Positions 33,995 through 41,387 of a DNA stretch of 64,000 nucleotides are shown here, piece after piece. The notes under the pieces were generated by a model. That model searched no databases. It was not told the origin of the DNA and saw only the letters and a list, made by a program, of their open reading frames with translations. Source of the stretch: CBDBIK01 sp965206145 (GTDB lineage Bacteria > Pseudomonadota > Alphaproteobacteria > TMED109); assembly GCA_965206145.1 (NCBI GenBank), contig CBDBIK010000002.1:505632-569631 (forward strand), in the 5' to 3' direction. Made by a program: the position numbers and the translations under genes. Numbering within the stretch: the stretch's first letter is position 1; every line of letters starts with the position of its first letter.

Positions 33995-35379
33995 CAGCTT
34001 CTCCCGAGCCCGTTGGCAAATGCGCTTCGAACGATCCCGTTCCGGTGGTCAATCGCGTGGAGGGGTGTTCCGGGCATGGGAAGCTCGGCGTCCCATGCGC
34101 TGCGGCGGGCGGTGACGGTCGCTTCGAAGGCAGGCAGGCCATCGGCAGCGGCACCGGCGGCGAGGGCCGCCGCCCAGAAGCGATCAGCGTGGCTGTCGCC
34201 GGAACGGCCGCCAATGAGCCGCGGTGCTCCGGTGGGACCAACCGTCTTGCCGACGGCGTGGAGGTCATCGCGGAGCCGACGATCGCCGGCGGGGATGCGG
34301 ATCGTGCGATCCTCGAGGCGTTCGCGCAGCGCGGTAGCGAGTGCGAGCCTGCGGGGCCCCGTGAAGATGACGCCCTCGATCATGCTGCCGTGGCGGTGTT
34401 GCGCGTCCTCGACGGGCTTCTCGCCCATGCCGGTCTGGTCCATGGCGACGCGAACCGGGTTGTAGTTCTCGATCAGACGGTCGAGCTCGGCGTCCTGCTG
34501 GGCGAATGTCGCGCCGCGAAGCGTCGCGATCTCGCGCGTCCAGGCGACATCGCCCACGATCTCGATGACCCAGGCGACCCACAGGTCATGGCGGCGGGCG
34601 ATGTCGTTGCCGATGTAGACGGATCCGCCCTGGAAGCTCTCGGGCCGGCCTGCGTCGTCGTGCTCGCAGCCATCGATCAGATCGAAGGAGAGCCAGGCGC
34701 TGGCTTCGTCGAGCCACTCGCACTCGTATTCCTGACGCCACAGCTGGTCGTCGCCAAGCGCGTCACGGAGCTCTGCGACATCGCGCGCAAGCCCGTCGCG
34801 AACGGCATCGTGAATGGTGACGAGATGAACCGACCATCGGCCGGACCTGTCAGTGGCGAGCTCGTAGAACCGGTTGCCCTTGCCGCGCGGCGTGGAGGCA
34901 ACAACGAGGCGATGACCGGCGGAGACGGCGGGGAAAAGAGCGGCCCAAATCGCCCGTGCGTCCTGATGCCAGGCGAACTCATCGAGAAAGACGTTTGCAG
35001 AGAAGCCGCGCGCAGTGTCGGGGTTGGCGGGCAACGCGGAGACGCGCGATCCGTTCTCGAACTCGACCTCGACAGCGCGGAAGGTGGTGCCCTCGGCGGT
35101 TGCGAACTCACCCTCGATCTCGCGAATCGCGGCTCCGTATGCCTTGGCGTGGGGGATGAGGGCGCCTTGCATCGCCTCTTTCGCCTGGCGCTCGCCGCGG
35201 GAGAGAATGATCCATCGCGCCCGCCGGCCCTGCGTCATCGCCTCGTGGACGTCGTCAACGATCTCAAGGGTGGTGGTGAAGGTCTTGCCGGTCTGGCGGC
35301 TCCAGCGCCCGAGCTTGAAGCGCGAACGGTCCTGGAACCAGCGTTGCTGGTAGGGCAGGAGCGTGACGGCAGGGCTCAT
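33994..35379 (-). CDS. Phage terminase large subunit (Mu gp28-like)
   Basis: 461 aa with an N-terminal ATPase that powers DNA packaging and a C-terminal nuclease that cuts the concatemer or host-joined DNA. The ATPase has the deviant Walker A GRWSRQTGKT near residue 25 and Walker B VFLDEFAWHQDARA. The nuclease has its first metal-binding Asp in YIGNDIARRHDLWVAWV and others in VAMDQTGMGEKPVED and the late DSHADRFWAAALA. Mu-type large terminases package by headful from integrated DNA. It overlaps the small terminase gene upstream by 4 bp. Confidence 0.92.
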   Translation of the reverse strand: MSPAVTLLPYQQRWFQDRSRFKLGRWSRQTGKTFTTTLEIVDDVHEAMTQGRRARWIILSRGERQAKEAMQGALIPHAKAYGAAIREIEGEFATAEGTTFRAVEVEFENGSRVSALPANPDTARGFSANVFLDEFAWHQDARAIWAALFPAVSAGHRLVVASTPRGKGNRFYELATDRSGRWSVHLVTIHDAVRDGLARDVAELRDALGDDQLWRQEYECEWLDEASAWLSFDLIDGCEHDDAGRPESFQGGSVYIGNDIARRHDLWVAWVIEIVGDVAWTREIATLRGATFAQQDAELDRLIENYNPVRVAMDQTGMGEKPVEDAQHRHGSMIEGVIFTGPRRLALATALRERLEDRTIRIPAGDRRLRDDLHAVGKTVGPTGAPRLIGGRSGDSHADRFWAAALAAGAAADGLPAFEATVTARRSAWDAELPMPGTPLHAIDHRNGIVRSAFANGLGRS

Positions 35380-35912
35380 GCGGCCTCGCCCACGATCCCG
35401 TAGACCTGTTCTCTGATTGTCCGAAGTGAAGCCGGTGAGAGTTTCCGTCCGGCCTTCTCGCTCTCGGCGAGCGCGGCAGATTCGGCCCGATCGGCAGCCT
35501 CAGCGAGGATCGCGCGGCGGTCCCGCTGGACGCTCCCCGTGGCGCGGCCCAGCTCGGCCACAGCGCGTGCGGCGCGGGAGACGTCCTGGAGACTGCCGTC
35601 CTCGGCGGCAAGCAGGAGATCAAAGATCCTTTGCTGCGCCATACGAAGCGTAGCGAGCGACATTGCGCCCGCGTCGTCGGGCACCGCCTCGACCAGGGTG
35701 CGCGCACTCTCTGTCGCGATCCTGGTCTGTTCTATGCGTCGCTCCAGGGTGGCACCGTGGCGCTGGAGCGACGATTTGGAAACGTGGCAACCCCGACCGG
35801 CAAGCCATTCCGAAAGTTCGACGTAACCGCCGAAGCCGCCCTCTACGAGGCGGCGATCGAGTTCCGCGCGCACGTCGTCTGGCAGGGTCGAGACCTTGGA
35901 CCGCGCCGGCAT
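35376..35912 (-). CDS. Phage terminase small subunit-like protein, DUF3486 (Mu gp27-like)
   Basis: Start placed at the ATG at 35912 (MPARSKVSTLPDDVRAELDR), giving 178 aa. The N-terminal part looks like a helix-turn-helix: LVEGGFGGYVELSEWLAGRG then HVSKSSLQRHGATLERRIEQ. The C-terminal two thirds are long charged helices. DUF3486 is the usual partner of Mu gp28 and thought to recognise the phage end. It overlaps the terminase gene by 4 bp (ATGA at 35376-35379). Confidence 0.85.
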   Translation of the reverse strand: MPARSKVSTLPDDVRAELDRRLVEGGFGGYVELSEWLAGRGCHVSKSSLQRHGATLERRIEQTRIATESARTLVEAVPDDAGAMSLATLRMAQQRIFDLLLAAEDGSLQDVSRAARAVAELGRATGSVQRDRRAILAEAADRAESAALAESEKAGRKLSPASLRTIREQVYGIVGEAA

Positions 35913-35913
35913 G

Positions 35914-36246
35914 TCAGGAGGCCGCGCTGCCCCAGTACTTCCGCGGGCGGGAGATTCCCGGCTCGCAGTCGACGGTGTAGGTGGCGACGTCCACACCGTG
36001 TCGGGTCAGGGTGGAGCACCATTCCTTGATCTCGTGACGCTCGACCTTCACGAGTTTGCGGTCCTCGAGGTAGGCAAGCTGGTCGCGGATCCACTCCCGT
36101 GTGGTCTGCATCCACATCGCGCGAAGCGTGGAAAGCATCATGGTTTCGGTGGCGCCAAGATGGCCAGCAACATGCATCACACGGAGCATCTCCCAACGTC
36201 CGCTCTCGAGGCGAGTGTGCTCCATCCTCTCGGCTGTCTCGTTCAT
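35914..36246 (-). CDS. Small winged-helix-like phage protein (VpaChn25_0724/Mu gp26-like)
   Basis: A 110-aa protein (MNETAERMEHTRLESGRWEM). The pattern RWEMLRVMHVAGHLGATETM ... WIRDQLAYLEDRKLVKVE ... LTRHGVDVATYTVDCEPGIS is that of a small winged helix, as in the phage family named VpaChn25_0724, always found just before terminase genes in Mu-like phages. The role is unknown; a packaging accessory or regulator is possible. Its stop codon is directly followed by the gp27-like start. Confidence 0.7.
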   Translation of the reverse strand: MNETAERMEHTRLESGRWEMLRVMHVAGHLGATETMMLSTLRAMWMQTTREWIRDQLAYLEDRKLVKVERHEIKEWCSTLTRHGVDVATYTVDCEPGISRPRKYWGSAAS

Positions 36247-36249
36247 GCT

Positions 36250-36555
36250 TTAGCCTCCGTTCCTGGTCCTCTCGTCGACGCGGGCGACGAGGGTTCCAAG
36301 CGAGTCCAGCTTCGACTGGATCAGCGAGAGTTGCTGGACGTAGTCGTCGCGCCTTACGTAGCTCTCGGCGATGCACAGACGCAGTTTGTGGAGTTCCTCT
36401 CCGACGTTGCTTCCCGCGATCTGGCGGACCGTCTCCTCGATGACGGCATTCTCTGCCTCAACCCTGCGCAGACGCACAAAGAGCGTTGTCACAGCACCGA
36501 CCGTGGCAACGACAACCGCCCGGGCCACCCACTCGACGAAGACTTCGGCGTTCAC
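36250..36555 (-). CDS. Phage membrane-anchored coiled-coil protein, DUF2730-like
   Basis: The start is the GTG at 36555 (GTGA overlap with the upstream gene stop), giving about 101 aa (starting NAEVFVEWVARAVVVATVGA). It has one N-terminal membrane segment (AVVVATVGAVTTLFV) followed by a helical coiled coil (RRVEAENAVIEETVRQIAGS and ...QLSLIQSKLDSLGTLVARVD). That architecture and the position in the lysis region match DUF2730 of Mu-like phages, possibly a spanin- or holin-associated factor. Confidence 0.65.
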   Translation of the reverse strand: MNAEVFVEWVARAVVVATVGAVTTLFVRLRRVEAENAVIEETVRQIAGSNVGEELHKLRLCIAESYVRRDDYVQQLSLIQSKLDSLGTLVARVDERTRNGG

Positions 36556-37094
36556 GCGGTGCCCTTCGAGCCCGGCAGGAACGCCTGCGCCATTTTCGCC
36601 GCAGCCCGGTCGCAGAACCACCACGTGACGCAGGAGATGGCGAGGTAGAGGATGACCATGCCGGCGGCACCCGGATCGCTCCCCGTCGGAGTCCGCACGA
36701 CGATCGTCCAGGCAAGAGCGACGAGGGCAACGGTGAGCGCGGGCCGCATGAGGCCGCGGACGAAGTCAACGATCACCATCAGCCAGTTCTGGGCAGGGGT
36801 GAGGCCATGTGTCGCATAAGCCGCCCGGTCAGCCTTGATCGATGTGAGCAGTGCGTCGTGCTCGGCGGTGCGCTCGCGGGCCGCCGCCTCGATGCGATCG
36901 CTCTCAAGCTCGTGTGCCCGGAGCGTCGCACCAACCTCGGCCTCGGCGGCAATGTGCCTGAGATCGAGCTCGCGCAACGCCAGTTCGTGCGTGAGGTCTT
37001 GGCGTTTCTGGAAGAGGCCAACGCCGCGCGAGATCAGAGTACCGAGGATACCGGTCGCGCCGCCACCGAGAACCAACTGGAGGATGTCAAACAC
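36552..37094 (-). CDS. Holin-like membrane protein (3-TM, gene-transfer-agent holin type)
   Basis: The reading frame is open up to 37640, but that part is antisense to other genes. The real protein starts near VFDILQLVLGGGATGILGTL: either GTG at 37094 (180 aa) or a CTG at 37109, which is better spaced behind GGAGG. It has an N-terminal hydrophobic segment, a charged coiled coil (KRQDLTHELALRELDLRHIA ...), and two TM segments near the C-terminus (LMRPALTVALVALAWTIVVR and AGMVILYLAISCVTWWFCDR). This resembles the 3-TM holins of gene transfer agents. It would time host lysis. Confidence 0.65.
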   Translation of the reverse strand: MFDILQLVLGGGATGILGTLISRGVGLFQKRQDLTHELALRELDLRHIAAEAEVGATLRAHELESDRIEAAARERTAEHDALLTSIKADRAAYATHGLTPAQNWLMVIVDFVRGLMRPALTVALVALAWTIVVRTPTGSDPGAAGMVILYLAISCVTWWFCDRAAAKMAQAFLPGSKGTA

Positions 37095-37158
37095 GGATTC
37101 GATTGTCAGTTTCCTCCGACCCGTTGCAGACCCCGTTCGGGGCACTTGCAAGGCCGTT

Positions 37159-37590
37159 TCATGGGGCTTGCACCGCAAGGTTGAAGGTCTCGCCTGCCAT
37201 CGCCGCGGTAAAAGCCCGCAACGTCGGCCGCGACACCAGGACCGCGCGCTGGCGGCGATCGCGGACCGCGAGCTCGCCGCGCCTGCGCCCAAGAAGAACG
37301 CAGCCCTGCGTATGGGTGTGTAGTCCCTGGTCGGGGTCGCCGCCGACGTTGCCGGAATGAATGAGGATGTGACTGCGACCCGGCACGTCGGTAACCAGAT
37401 AGCACTCGCCGTAGCGGGGGCTCCGGTGCCAGACTGTTCGGTACTCGCCGGCGGGGATGCAGGACCGGCCCCGCGCGTTGTCGCGCCAGGGCGGCTCCAT
37501 GGTGTGGGCAAGCGGTTCGCCATCCACCAGCAGCACGCCGAGCGTGCCGTGGTCGGAAGAAACATCACGGATGAGATCAGCACGGGACAT
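37159..37590 (-). CDS. DUF5675 family protein, putative lysis enzyme
   Basis: Start at the ATG at 37590 (MSRADLIRDVSSDHGTLGVL); 143 aa. The family core is visible: GVLLVDGEPLAHTMEPPWRD, CIPAGEYRTVWHRSPRYG, HILIHSGNVGGDPDQGLHTH then TQGCVLLG. The conserved H and C residues near the end (IHSGN ... TQGC) recall L,D-transpeptidase/carboxypeptidase-like folds, so a peptidoglycan role is plausible but not proven. It is the first gene of the leftward late operon, 34 bp after the shared 17-bp element at 37625-37641. No other endolysin was found in the lysis region. Confidence 0.7.
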   Translation of the reverse strand: MSRADLIRDVSSDHGTLGVLLVDGEPLAHTMEPPWRDNARGRSCIPAGEYRTVWHRSPRYGECYLVTDVPGRSHILIHSGNVGGDPDQGLHTHTQGCVLLGRRRGELAVRDRRQRAVLVSRPTLRAFTAAMAGETFNLAVQAP

Positions 37591-37624
37591 GAGCTGATGG
37601 TGCCGCGACCGCGCGCGCAAGAAC

Positions 37625-37641
37625 AGGTGACAGGTGTCACA
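37625..37641 (-). promoter_or_regulatory. Candidate late-activator binding site, leftward late operon
   Basis: On the reverse strand the sequence is TGTGACACCTGTCACCT, containing the inverted repeat GTGACA-CC-TGTCAC. The same 17 bases, on the other strand, precede the rightward late operon at 46987-47003. It lies 4 bp after the mor-like stop codon and 34 bp before the first late gene. Confidence 0.7.
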
Positions 37642-37645
37642 TGTT

Positions 37646-37981
37646 TTACGTCGTTGCCAGATAGCGACGGACGCTGCGGGGCGTTGTCCCTAGCCGCCGG
37701 GCGATTTCGCCAAGGTCGAGGCCGCGCCTGGCATAGATGTGTGCGCGCCGATGCCGGGACTGGGCCACGTAATACGATTGCCCACCATATTGCATGGCCA
37801 GCTGGATCGCCGCATCGCGCCCCTCGATCAGGCGGTTGTCGTTGCGGAATTGGCTGAGCTTGGCGATGTAGATCGATCGCCCCCCGTGACGCTCAACAAA
37901 GGCCAAAGCCGCATCAATGCCGGCGATGGCTTCGAGATCGTCCAGATCAATGCTGTTTCGACCGACGACATCCTCCGTCAT
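37646..37981 (-). CDS. Mor/C-type middle or late transcription activator
   Basis: 111 aa. It matches the Mor/C activators of Mu: an N-terminal dimerisation part (LDDLEAIAGIDAALAFVERH) with a strand-like GGRSIYIAKL, and a C-terminal helix-turn-helix in HIYARRGLDLGEIARRLGTT followed by PRSVRRYL. Such proteins bind an inverted repeat just upstream of the -10 and recruit RNA polymerase. It is the last gene of the early leftward operon and its ATG overlaps the previous stop. The inverted repeat it most likely binds begins 4 bp after its stop codon. Confidence 0.8.
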   Translation of the reverse strand: MTEDVVGRNSIDLDDLEAIAGIDAALAFVERHGGRSIYIAKLSQFRNDNRLIEGRDAAIQLAMQYGGQSYYVAQSRHRRAHIYARRGLDLGEIARRLGTTPRSVRRYLATT

Positions 37982-38250
37982 CGGCTCCTCCGCTCAAGGG
38001 GGTACACCGTGACCAGGCAATCAAGAGAGGTGTCGTAGACGGCGGTGATCCGCTCCCGGGCGCGCCGGATGATGATTTCGTGGCGTCGGCGGCCGTTGCG
38101 CTCGAATGCCGGCCGCATTCGCCGGAGCCTCTCCTCGAGGGCGGCGGTGTCGAGATCCGTGAACCCGCGTTCGCCGGCGCGCCTTGCCGCGTGGATCTGG
38201 CAGCGGCGGCGGCGGAGCACCGCCTCCTCGACGTCGGCCGCGTGTCTCAC
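37978..38250 (-). CDS. Small early phage protein, 90 aa
   Basis: Starts with GTG at 38250, overlapping the gemA-like stop (GTGA), and its stop overlaps the mor start (ATGA). The protein is charged with the pattern RHAADVEEAVLRRRRCQIHA, then RRRHEIIIRRARERITAVYD and LDCLVTVYPLERR at the end. This looks like a small RelE/DUF4258-type alpha-beta fold, but that is only a resemblance. No function can be assigned. Confidence 0.55.
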   Translation of the reverse strand: MRHAADVEEAVLRRRRCQIHAARRAGERGFTDLDTAALEERLRRMRPAFERNGRRRHEIIIRRARERITAVYDTSLDCLVTVYPLERRSR

Positions 38251-38954
38251 GCCGCTTCCTTGCGCGCCGTGCGGATCCTCTTGCCGAAGGTGCGGATGAG
38301 TTTGTCGGCGTCTGCGGCAGGAAGTGCGGAGAGGCCCCGCCGACTGATCCCGAGGACGCGGGCGGCGTAGCTGGAGAGTGCTCCCGTGTCGGCGATCTCC
38401 ACCAGTCCGAGCCCGTGCATGATCCGCCACTGCGCTTCAAGCACCCGCGCGCGCGGCGCATGGAACGGACCCTGCGTCGACGCGTAGGGTGACCAGTCGA
38501 CGCCGGCACCGCCCTCCTTCGCGGGCCTTGCGAGCCAGAGTTTCAGCGCCTCGATGACCCTGGTCATGTCGTTGCCGCCGCTCGCCCAGCGAGCGGAGTC
38601 GATCCCGAGTTGGCGTCGCACGAATCGGGCACATGCGGTGTCTGAGTTGTCGTCGATGACGCCCAGATGCCAGGCGGAGATCCAGAGTGCTCGCAATTTC
38701 GAGGTCTGCGGGCCGTTCGGCAGCCGATCTCGCAACCCCTCCCCGCGAGAGGCCTGCGGCTCGAACCCGAGCCGCCGCATTTCGTCCACCACCGAGCGGA
38801 GATCGTCGCCATCCATCGCCGTGAGCGAGCGTTTCCCGGTGACGCGAAGCTGCAGGTGGTGGCGGGCGTCGTCGTCGAGGCCGAGCGCGCGGGCACCGAC
38901 GTGCACCAGCCGGATCATCCGCCCACGCCCGGGGTCGGTCGTCGGTTCCGGCAT
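38247..38954 (-). CDS. GemA-like regulatory protein (DUF1018)
   Basis: Start at the ATG at 38954 (MPEPTTDPGRGRMIRLVHVG), overlapping the previous gene's stop by one base; 235 aa. Features of DUF1018/GemA are IRLVHVGARALGLDDDARHH, VTGKRSLTAMDGDDLRSVVD then EMRRLGF, and a second domain KLRALWISAWHLGVIDDNSD ... MTRVIEALKLWL. In Mu, GemA modulates host DNA supercoiling and gene expression early in infection. It is in the standard place before mor. Confidence 0.85.
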   Translation of the reverse strand: MPEPTTDPGRGRMIRLVHVGARALGLDDDARHHLQLRVTGKRSLTAMDGDDLRSVVDEMRRLGFEPQASRGEGLRDRLPNGPQTSKLRALWISAWHLGVIDDNSDTACARFVRRQLGIDSARWASGGNDMTRVIEALKLWLARPAKEGGAGVDWSPYASTQGPFHAPRARVLEAQWRIMHGLGLVEIADTGALSSYAARVLGISRRGLSALPAADADKLIRTFGKRIRTARKEAA

Positions 38955-39226
38955 CAGAACTTCCGCCGCCACTCGGGCGGGCGTGCCGACTTGGGCTGCG
39001 TCGCCGCCGCCCCTCCCGTCTCCGGAACCTCTGACCAAGTAACGAGGAAGTGCGGGCCGAGTTTTGTCTTGACGTAGCGGACGAGACCATCGCGCTCAAG
39101 CGCGAAAAGGATGCCCAGCAGCTCGCTCTCACGGCAACCCAGCTCGCGGGCGATCAAGGAGGAGCAGAAGCGTCCCGCCGCAAGCGAAGCGAGTACGGCA
39201 TCCCGGGTGGGACCGCTGCCGCTCAC
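38954..39226 (-). CDS. Small winged-helix early phage protein, 90 aa
   Basis: The segment DAVLASLAAGRFCSSLIARE then LGCRESELLGILFALERDGL VRY is a compact winged helix: a recognition helix followed by a wing. The tail is Pro/Arg-rich. It is likely a DNA-binding early regulator. Its neighbours on both sides overlap or nearly touch, so it is an integral part of the early operon. Target unknown. Confidence 0.65.
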   Translation of the reverse strand: MSGSGPTRDAVLASLAAGRFCSSLIARELGCRESELLGILFALERDGLVRYVKTKLGPHFLVTWSEVPETGGAAATQPKSARPPEWRRKF

Positions 39227-39228
39227 GC

Positions 39229-39750
39229 TCAGACCTCCTCGTCTGGCAGCAAAGCTGCCACCAGCTTGTCGAGATCGTCGCTCGCCGCGGCGATGATGAT
39301 CTCGTCTGCGACATCATCGATCTGCACCCCGATCGCGGCGAGCGAGCGGGCATCAAGGTTGCGCAGGGCTGGCTTGGCCAATGATTCGCGTACTCTTACA
39401 AGGTCGTCCGCGCGGTTCGGTAGCTTCCTGCGGATGCGGGTGATGACCTGCGCTTCATCGCCAAGATCGATCCGCCCGGGCAACTTTCGCAACCCAAACT
39501 TCACCCCGTCGCAGGTCTGCGTCCGAGGTCTCTCAAAGAGCGCCCGCGATCCATCGATTGCGGTACGGAGCGCGTCCTTCGCGGCCGAGGCGCGCACCAC
39601 CGCTGCTTGCAGGGACCTCTTGCGGGCTCGGAGAATCGCACGCTGATCGTCGTGGATGTCGTCAACCACGTCCTGGAGCGCACCGCGCTCCCTGGCGTAG
39701 GTCTTGGCGAGGTCGGCGACCTCGCCAAGGGCAATCTTTGTGCCGCTCAT
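39229..39750 (-). CDS. Host-nuclease inhibitor Gam-like protein
   Basis: Start placed at the ATG at 39750 (MSGTKIALGEVADLAKTYAR), preceded by GGAGGAGGAGCTC, a very strong RBS; 173 aa. Residues 1-70 are a coiled coil. The following segment (TCDGVKFGLRKLPGRIDLGD, then PNRADDLVRVRESLAKPALR NLD) can be aligned by eye to Mu Gam around its GEVQWRVRPPSVSV and RTKQEINKEA region. Gam binds DNA ends like Ku and blocks RecBCD. The place between MuB and GemA agrees. The call is by visual alignment only. Confidence 0.6.
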   Translation of the reverse strand: MSGTKIALGEVADLAKTYARERGALQDVVDDIHDDQRAILRARKRSLQAAVVRASAAKDALRTAIDGSRALFERPRTQTCDGVKFGLRKLPGRIDLGDEAQVITRIRRKLPNRADDLVRVRESLAKPALRNLDARSLAAIGVQIDDVADEIIIAAASDDLDKLVAALLPDEEV

Positions 39751-39851
39751 GAGCTCCTCCTCCTCAAAGTGATGCGGAGCCACCAACGGATCTGACGAGC
39801 GACGAAGCAGCGACAGCGACGACGACGGCGGCGTTCAAGAGTCACGCTCAT
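39747..39851 (-). CDS. Tiny arginine-rich early protein, 34 aa, translationally coupled
   Basis: An ATG at 39851 (ATGA overlap with the preceding gene's stop) opens a 34-codon frame, MSVTLERRRRRCRCFVARQI then RWWLRITLRRRSS, and stops at 39747, overlapping the gam-like start as ATGA. Sixteen of 34 residues would be arginine or lysine-like in charge. It is too short for usual ORF calling. The double overlap is exactly how every other gene in this operon is joined, which supports real translation; alternatively it merely carries ribosomes to the gam-like start. Confidence 0.45.
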   Translation of the reverse strand: MSVTLERRRRRRCRCFVARQIRWWLRITLRRRSS

Positions 39852-40096
39852 TTGGATCTCCCGTCGAAAGGTCGAAAGGCAAGAACCTGCTCCCGATCAG
39901 GGATGGGCGGCCTACTGGGGCCGCCGTCGGGGATCTCTTCGACGGAGTCCAGCTCATCGGCGAGCTCGAACAGTGCAGCACACTTTTCGACCCACTCCAC
40001 CCGCTCCGTCGGAGTGTTGAACTCGAGGCGCTGGTCTGCGATCCAGGAACGAATCCGTGCGCCCGGCGGGGGCCCCGCGACATGCGGGCCGCTCAT
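39848..40096 (-). CDS. Small early phage protein, 82 aa
   Basis: Starts at the ATG at 40096 in an ATGA overlap with the upstream stop. Sequence begins MSGPHVAGPPPGARIRSWIA, then a helical acidic segment (TERVEWVEKCAALFELADEL). No membrane part, no known domain. Function unknown; operon position suggests an early accessory factor. Confidence 0.6.
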   Translation of the reverse strand: MSGPHVAGPPPGARIRSWIADQRLEFNTPTERVEWVEKCAALFELADELDSVEEIPDGGPSRPPIPDREQVLAFRPFDGRSK

Positions 40097-40386
40097 GCTC
40101 CGGCCTCCTCGGCTCGGCCGACAACTGTTTGGCCGAGATTCGTCAACGTCCAGCCGACCCCCAGGCCGCCTGATAGCGATATGCTGCTGACCAGAAACTC
40201 CTTCTCGAGCTTGCGCAGGCGAACCAGCATCCGGGCCGGACTTGTGTCCGCAGGTCTGGCCAATTCGACAGTCGATACCACCGCCTCCGCCGGCCGGTCC
40301 GCGAGCCGGCGCAGAACGAGAAGGTCCGCGCCGGACACCGCAGCCTCGATCCTGCGGTCTGCACCGTTTTCGCGTAGCACGATCAT
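40093..40386 (-). CDS. Small early phage DNA-binding protein, 97 aa (winged-helix-like)
   Basis: The start is the ATG at 40386 in an ATGA overlap with the MuB-like stop; the longer open frame is antisense shadow. The protein (MIVLRENGADRRIEAAVSGA) has ADLLVLRRLADRPAEAVVST then VELARPADTSPARMLVRLRK and LEKEFLVSSISL, i.e. three helices plus wing, as in small phage transcription factors. Function otherwise unknown. Confidence 0.6.
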   Translation of the reverse strand: MIVLRENGADRRIEAAVSGADLLVLRRLADRPAEAVVSTVELARPADTSPARMLVRLRKLEKEFLVSSISLSGGLGVGWTLTNLGQTVVGRAEEAGA

Positions 40387-41387
40387 GGCGCGCCTCCTTC
40401 CTCGGCGGCCGCCGTCAGGTCTTCTGCCTGGACGGTGGTGGCGCGACCCTCTGCCTTGGCATGAATCCACGCACGTACAAGGAGTCGGCGCAGCGCGTGC
40501 AGCCCACCGGCGGCCTGCGCCGAAGCGAGTAGGAGGCGCGTCTCTCGTGCCGCGGTCTCGCGGCCCAGGACCGCCCCGCCTAGCTCTCGGACGTCGGTCT
40601 CCGAGACCCTGCCCACCGGTAGGCGAATCCCAATTCGCCCGACGATCTGGTCGCAATGCGGCGAGGATGCCAACCGCGTCCACAACTCGTCGCCGCCAAT
40701 CAGGGCGAGGCCGCATCCCGCCATGTCACGGATGCAACGGAGCTCGTCCAAGAGGCGAGCGGACAGGTGATGCGCCTCGTCGACTGCGAGGAGGGCACCG
40801 CGGTCCCTGAGGCGGGCGACCGCCACGCTCTCGGCCGCCAGGGCTGAGACGTGACGTGCGCCTCCACCGACCGCGTCGGCGACCCGGCCAAGAAGACCGG
40901 AGAGCGTCGTCACCGCCCCCGTCGCGACGACAAAGTGGGCAGCGGTGCGAGATCCGCAGTAGCGACGGCTCGCCCAGCTCTTACCGGCACCACTCCGGCC
41001 GTGAACCAGGACGACGTCGGCGGCGGCCTGGGCGTGGCCGAGGACGGCCTCGATGTCGGCCGTGACTTGAAGGGATGCATGGCGGTCGAGACCCGCGCCG
41101 CCGATCGCCCGGCGAGCGCGCTCGCGCCGCGTCTCGATCCACGTCTCGATGCGCTTCGAGACCGCTCCCACATCGCCCTCATATCTGTCGCGGAGCCATT
41201 TGGAGAGGGTGGCACTGCTCACACCGCGACCGATCTCCCGCGCTGCCTGCTGAATCGACAGTCCCGCAGCCTCCATCTCGTCGCGGCAGTCCGCGACGAG
41301 CGAAGCTTGAGAGATCCGCCCGGTGCCGGGCAGGGCGACGATGTTGCCACCGTCGTCCTGATGATCGAATTGATTCTGAGTGCTCAT
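40383..41387 (-). CDS. MuB-like AAA ATPase, DNA transposition target-selection protein
   Basis: 334 aa. The N-terminal domain contains a helix-turn-helix (SIQQAAREIGRGVSSATLSK WL), as in MuB. The AAA domain has Walker A VHGRSGAGKS and Walker B ALLAVDEAHHLSA, with sensor-type residues in LALIGGDELW. MuB forms ATP-dependent filaments on DNA, attracts the transposase complex to the target and gives target immunity. The ATG overlaps the MuA stop by 4 bp. Confidence 0.92.
   Translation of the reverse strand: MSTQNQFDHQDDGGNIVALPGTGRISQASLVADCRDEMEAAGLSIQQAAREIGRGVSSATLSKWLRDRYEGDVGAVSKRIETWIETRRERARRAIGGAGLDRHASLQVTADIEAVLGHAQAAADVVLVHGRSGAGKSWASRRYCGSRTAAHFVVATGAVTTLSGLLGRVADAVGGGARHVSALAAESVAVARLRDRGALLAVDEAHHLSARLLDELRCIRDMAGCGLALIGGDELWTRLASSPHCDQIVGRIGIRLPVGRVSETDVRELGGAVLGRETAARETRLLLASAQAAGGLHALRRLLVRAWIHAKAEGRATTVQAEDLTAAAEEGGAP

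Noticed and set aside
31793..34465. An 890-codon forward-strand frame
   Set aside because: Antisense shadow of the portal, terminase and F-type genes in high-GC DNA; its composition is not protein-like.
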